From NCBI RefSeq assembly GCF_036417845.1, contig NC_089981.1, positions 38,508,668 through 38,572,667 on the forward strand: DNA of 64,000 nt. The letters run 5' to 3'. Origin of the DNA: Apteryx mantelli (Eukaryota > Chordata > Aves > Apterygiformes > Apterygidae). Position 1 is the first letter of the stretch; the number at the start of each line of letters is the position of its first letter. Both the position numbers and the translations under genes were made by a program. Positions 60,361-64,000 of the stretch are shown piece by piece. The notes below the pieces were generated by a model. The model did no database searches, had not been told where the DNA came from, and worked only from the letters and a program-made list of their open reading frames with translations.

Positions 60361-62530
60361 CAGCAAGTTTGCTTGGGACTTTCAGGGCCATTAACAGGTC
60401 TAATATGCTGCATTACCTTTCCAGTCACTTCTTTTCCCTTTGTTGTGATACCTACTTAAAATATCAAAGCTGTGAGAAGTTCAATGAGATATTGAAAACT
60501 GAATAACACAGGTTTTATATGACAATCCCAAATCCCTCCCTCTGTCTTTTTTTAAGAGTTCTTTGCCAGTATCGCTAGATGAAAAAGAAATCAAAAGTCC
60601 AAGGGTGGGACATGAAGGACTGACGAGGTACAACCAGATCAAAAAGAAGCCTCCGTTAACAAATCAAAGAGGCTAAACAAAAGGCTGAACAGAAAAAAGC
60701 ATTTTGAATCATATAATCTAGGTGTGAGCTGTCCTAACTCAGCATTATTTAGAACTCAAAAAAATGATTCTTATCCATTTCTTTGCTACCAGCCTGCAAA
60801 AGAGCAGTGCAGATAGGCAAGGATGCTTCCACCAGAAGAGGGAGGGCAGAAACAACATTCCTCTGGTGTTATCAGAAAGGATGGCAAGGTTAGGAGTCAA
60901 TGGACAAAATAATACATTTTTCCTGGAGCCAAAGAAAGGGAAAAATGCTAGTCCTTGATGTCTCTGATTGAACTTCAATACTTGCTTTTTTCAGTATGCG
61001 CAACTATTGGTCTAATAAGGTTAAAGAAGGAAATCTGGAAAAAGGAAGCATAGATGGCCTCTGTAAGTCTCAAAGTACAACTAAGTAACTTGTTAACTGT
61101 TACTGGACAGAAATAAAACTCTAGAATACATGCTGAAGGTGACAGGCCTTGTCTTTTAACACGTCATTAAACCCAAAGTCAGTTCTACATTTTTACCCCC
61201 CAATTAACTTTTTTTAACTTTATCCTCAGGTTCTTTCAATTTGCATTTTCTGTCCAGTGTCCAACACAAGTCTGATGGGCTCAGGACATGAAATCCAGAG
61301 GTCCAGCCCAAGACTGCAGTATAATATCTATTTAGCTCCAAAGAATCAAAATAGATTTCTGTAAGTGTATAGGCATAGAAATTGTGCATGAATTATGAGG
61401 TATAAATATGAATTACAGACTTGTTAAGAGCACATCAAACACAGAATGAACATATTTACACCTCGAATGTGTTTTGGTAGAATAGTAGAAATGCATTTCC
61501 TTACAATTATATCTTTTAGAAAACTTTTAGCAAGTCTCCTCTTTCCATTGATACGTTCAGACTCGCAAATTTTGTTGTGAATGTGTGAGGTTTCTGATAT
61601 GCATTGCTTTTTGTATTCAGTTATTTAACCCTGGGAACTCGTCTCAAAACCACACTGAGATTCAATCTGTATAATCCCGCTGAACACAGACGTGAGGATT
61701 TGGTAATCCAGATCCAAGCATCTCAGATCTAACTTTTAAAAGATACCATTTAAATGCCTGGTTGCTGTGAACAGAGGTCTGCACCTGCTAGGTTTATTTC
61801 CAAAGGTACAGGTGTAAGCCTTTACAAATGCCCAGGTCTCTTTTTTTTAGTTAACACATTCTGCAATTTTACTGGCATCAATTTGAAATTGAAGGCAAAT
61901 CTTTTATTTTTTTCATCAATAATCTGCTATATCTTTTAAGATAAATATTCTTTTGAACATGCTTATCAAATCAGACATCCACTATACTTCTTTAACAACA
62001 AAAACAATTTTTTTTAACTTGACACTTTAAGGTGGACTTGATAACCCCTAATCCTCACATGCTTCATAATCTTTTCTTGTTTTGTAAATTGCCTTTAAAA
62101 AAGTAACCTAGACATGACTTTGATGTGGGTTTGTCCTTTATTTACTACAGCTTCTGAAAACCTTTGAAAAACTAATCTCACCAACAGAATGGCAATGTAT
62201 AATTCATACTTTGATGCTTGCTACTGGAGGAGCAGCCATTCACTACTGCTTCTCAGTGCATTAGAGATTCAGCAGGAAAAAAACACAGAAGGCATCTTCA
62301 TTTAAATGAATTCATAGGCCCCGGGGAGGAAGACTTTGTGCATACCTGAGAAGCAAGCCATCTTTTACATAATCAGTCCCGTATATATTATATAGGCCTG
62401 CTTCCTGCAGGTCTGAATCTTTGCACGTTTGATCCACTATGACTCAGCTTTCAGAAATGTGGGATTCTGGGAGATTTTTTTTTTATATAAATATGCTTAG
62501 ATACATGTAAAAATAGATATTTATATAAAT

Positions 62531-62578
62531 ATATATATGTGTGTGTGTGTGTGTGCACATGCATGTGTGTGTGTATGT
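62531..62578. repeat. AT/GT alternating microsatellite
   Basis: AT run passing into a GT run, then GCACATGCAT and a second GT run. All alternating purine-pyrimidine. Confidence 0.95.
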
Positions 62579-62599
62579 ACCGCCCTGGCACTCGGTGGG

Positions 62600-63080
62600 A
62601 CTGTTTCTAGAGGTCTTCCTTCAGTATTTCAGGACAACCCGTTGTACAGCCATTTACACTCTGTGAACTGACACATTTCAGATTAATCTGGTATTTAGCT
62701 CCGCGAAAAGCAAATCTAATCCACATGACATATGGCACACAGGCGCATTTTAATGTGTGGAGCCAGATGTACTCGCCCGATTCAGAAGTTGTCAAATCTC
62801 TGATACCCTCCAGGCTGTATTTGTTTGAGTCATATCGGCACTGCCATGGTGAATCGTCACTGTGAAAAGATAAAGCGTATATATTCACACAGTAAGTGCA
62901 CCCTGCCAGATCATCTCTGTTTTTATCAGCCCTGCATCCTAGATCGGCACAGCTCAGGCATGACACTGGTGGTTGCAGGCCATGCCTTTGCTCGCAGTGT
63001 ATGCAGGTTTGAAAAGGGCAGCAGAAACAGGGCTTGCAGCATCTTGTACGCTCGCATCCTTAGGCACACTGAAAACTGAA
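62600..63080. promoter_or_regulatory. Candidate conserved non-coding segment
   Basis: Non-repetitive with retained CpGs (CCGCGAAAAGC, CTCGCCCGATTCAG, ATCGGCACTGCC, GAATCGTCACTG) and motifs such as AGATTAATCTGG (a palindromic bicoid/OTX-like core), CATATG and TTATCA. A minus-strand open frame of 119 codons (62607-62966) crosses it; no domain is recognised, so a regulatory element is preferred over an exon. Confidence 0.35.
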
Positions 63081-64000
63081 ACTGAGTAGCTGCTGAAAAC
63101 AGAAACTTGCTGATGCACTGCTGTTGCCACCAGCTCACACAACGCGATATGCCAAAGAGCCTGTTAGTAATGACCTGACATTTGTGTTTGTTCTTAATTT
63201 TAAAATAATGGCTTAAAACTATGATTTAAGTGCTTAGGGTTTTGCTGCAGAATGACCAACATTCCACACGTTTGACACTAAAAATGGACATAACATTATA
63301 ATTAGGCAAAGTCTATTTTGAAAATGTTGGAAAGAGTTTCAAGAGTCTGCTGGGCCAGTGCCCAATGTCATCATTTGGTATAACGACTCCATTCATTCTT
63401 TTAAATCCAAGATCGCAACATTTTTCTTAACTGTAGGGCAAAAGACAGGGGACTCTTTTTCTCATTCTCTTCTCCCCACATTTTGTAATAATCTTCCCTG
63501 TTAAGATATACCTTCCTTTGCCTTTACTTGTGTTCTGCTCTTATCTCTTTATTCATATGCAGAGAAAAGTGAAGCCAAATCGCAAACACAAATATGAGGG
63601 TGAAAGTCTAGGCCTAAAGCCACTGTGATATCTGTTTACTGTCAGAGAAGAAAAGAGCAGGTAACAGATGAAAAAAGAGAAGAAGAGAAAAAGAGAAAAG
63701 AAAAGAAAAAGAAGGAAAAGAAGAGACACTGGTTGTCTTTCTTAATTAGCAAAAATGCTGGTCATACCAGACAGTGTTGCTATGTGCATTTTCATTTGCA
63801 TTGTAATAAATGGCAGCTTAATGAATTTGAAAATCTTTTCAGTTTTCCATCCTGCGATGGATGATTTTGGAGATTTTCTTGTAGAACTCATATTTAGCAC
63901 CTCAGACTATCAGATCATTTAATCCAGAGTCTCCTGTCTTTACAAAGAATTTTTTTTTTATTATAAGGATTGTCAAATATTGGACAGGGTAGCCCAAAGA
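63081..64000. other. Right edge, intergenic
   Basis: AT-rich with a purine-rich AGAAAAG patch at about 63640-63730. Nothing else recognised. Confidence 0.5.

Noticed and set aside
1-64000. tRNA, rRNA, CRISPR array, bacterial-type operons, intact retrovirus or DNA transposon
   Set aside because: Scanned by eye; no cloverleaf with A/B boxes, no spaced direct-repeat array, no paired LTRs or polymerase motifs.

Overview
The window is vertebrate nuclear DNA carrying two complete fibroblast growth factor genes on the minus strand: FGF4 (coding exons 3501-6343) and FGF3 (coding exons 37145-42685). They lie head-to-tail, with about 31 kb between the FGF4 start codon and the FGF3 stop codon. This is the conserved FGF19-FGF4-FGF3 cluster of jawed vertebrates. 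FGF19 would be expected beyond the left edge and is not seen here. The compact spacing, very GC-rich first exons, near absence of recognisable young transposons, one CR1-like fragment and several very old amniote repeat relics point to a sauropsid, most likely a bird. The species cannot be fixed from the sequence.

Layout. 1-3500: AT-rich DNA downstream of FGF4, including its unresolved 3' UTR. 3501-6343: FGF4 in three coding exons (introns 535 and 1726 bp), predicted 193 aa. 6344-6640: GC-rich FGF4 leader with a 45-codon upstream ORF and a TATA-like box at 6626-6634. 6841-7201: a striking 360-bp polypyrimidine tract just upstream of that promoter. 7202-37144: intergenic DNA with microsatellites, a small minisatellite, a split 80-bp duplication, old repeats and several candidate regulatory segments. 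37145-42685: FGF3 in three coding exons (introns 1542 and 3327 bp), predicted 223 aa. 42686-42860: FGF3 leader and promoter, with an overlapping five-codon upstream ORF and in-frame upstream CTG codons. 43190-64000: upstream flank of FGF3. It includes a CpG-retaining, repeat-poor block (43500-46000), an isolated CpG-rich patch near 46.1 kb and further conserved-looking segments near 53.5, 60.1 and 62.8 kb.

Both genes share the ancestral FGF structure: exon 1 ends after the first base of a Ser codon, exon 2 is exactly 104 nt, exon 3 begins in phase 0, and all donors are GTAAG. Both proteins are secreted heparin-binding ligands of FGF receptors used in limb, ear, hindbrain, pharyngeal and axial development. 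The long non-coding spans are the natural place for their tissue-specific enhancers, but enhancer calls here rest only on base composition and motifs.

No other protein-coding gene, tRNA, rRNA, CRISPR array or intact mobile element is supported. The most distinctive observations are the FGF3 translation-start architecture, the FGF4 upstream ORF and promoter-proximal polypyrimidine tract, a G-quadruplex-prone pentanucleotide repeat beside the FGF3 first splice donor, and an Arg at a normally Gly position in FGF4.
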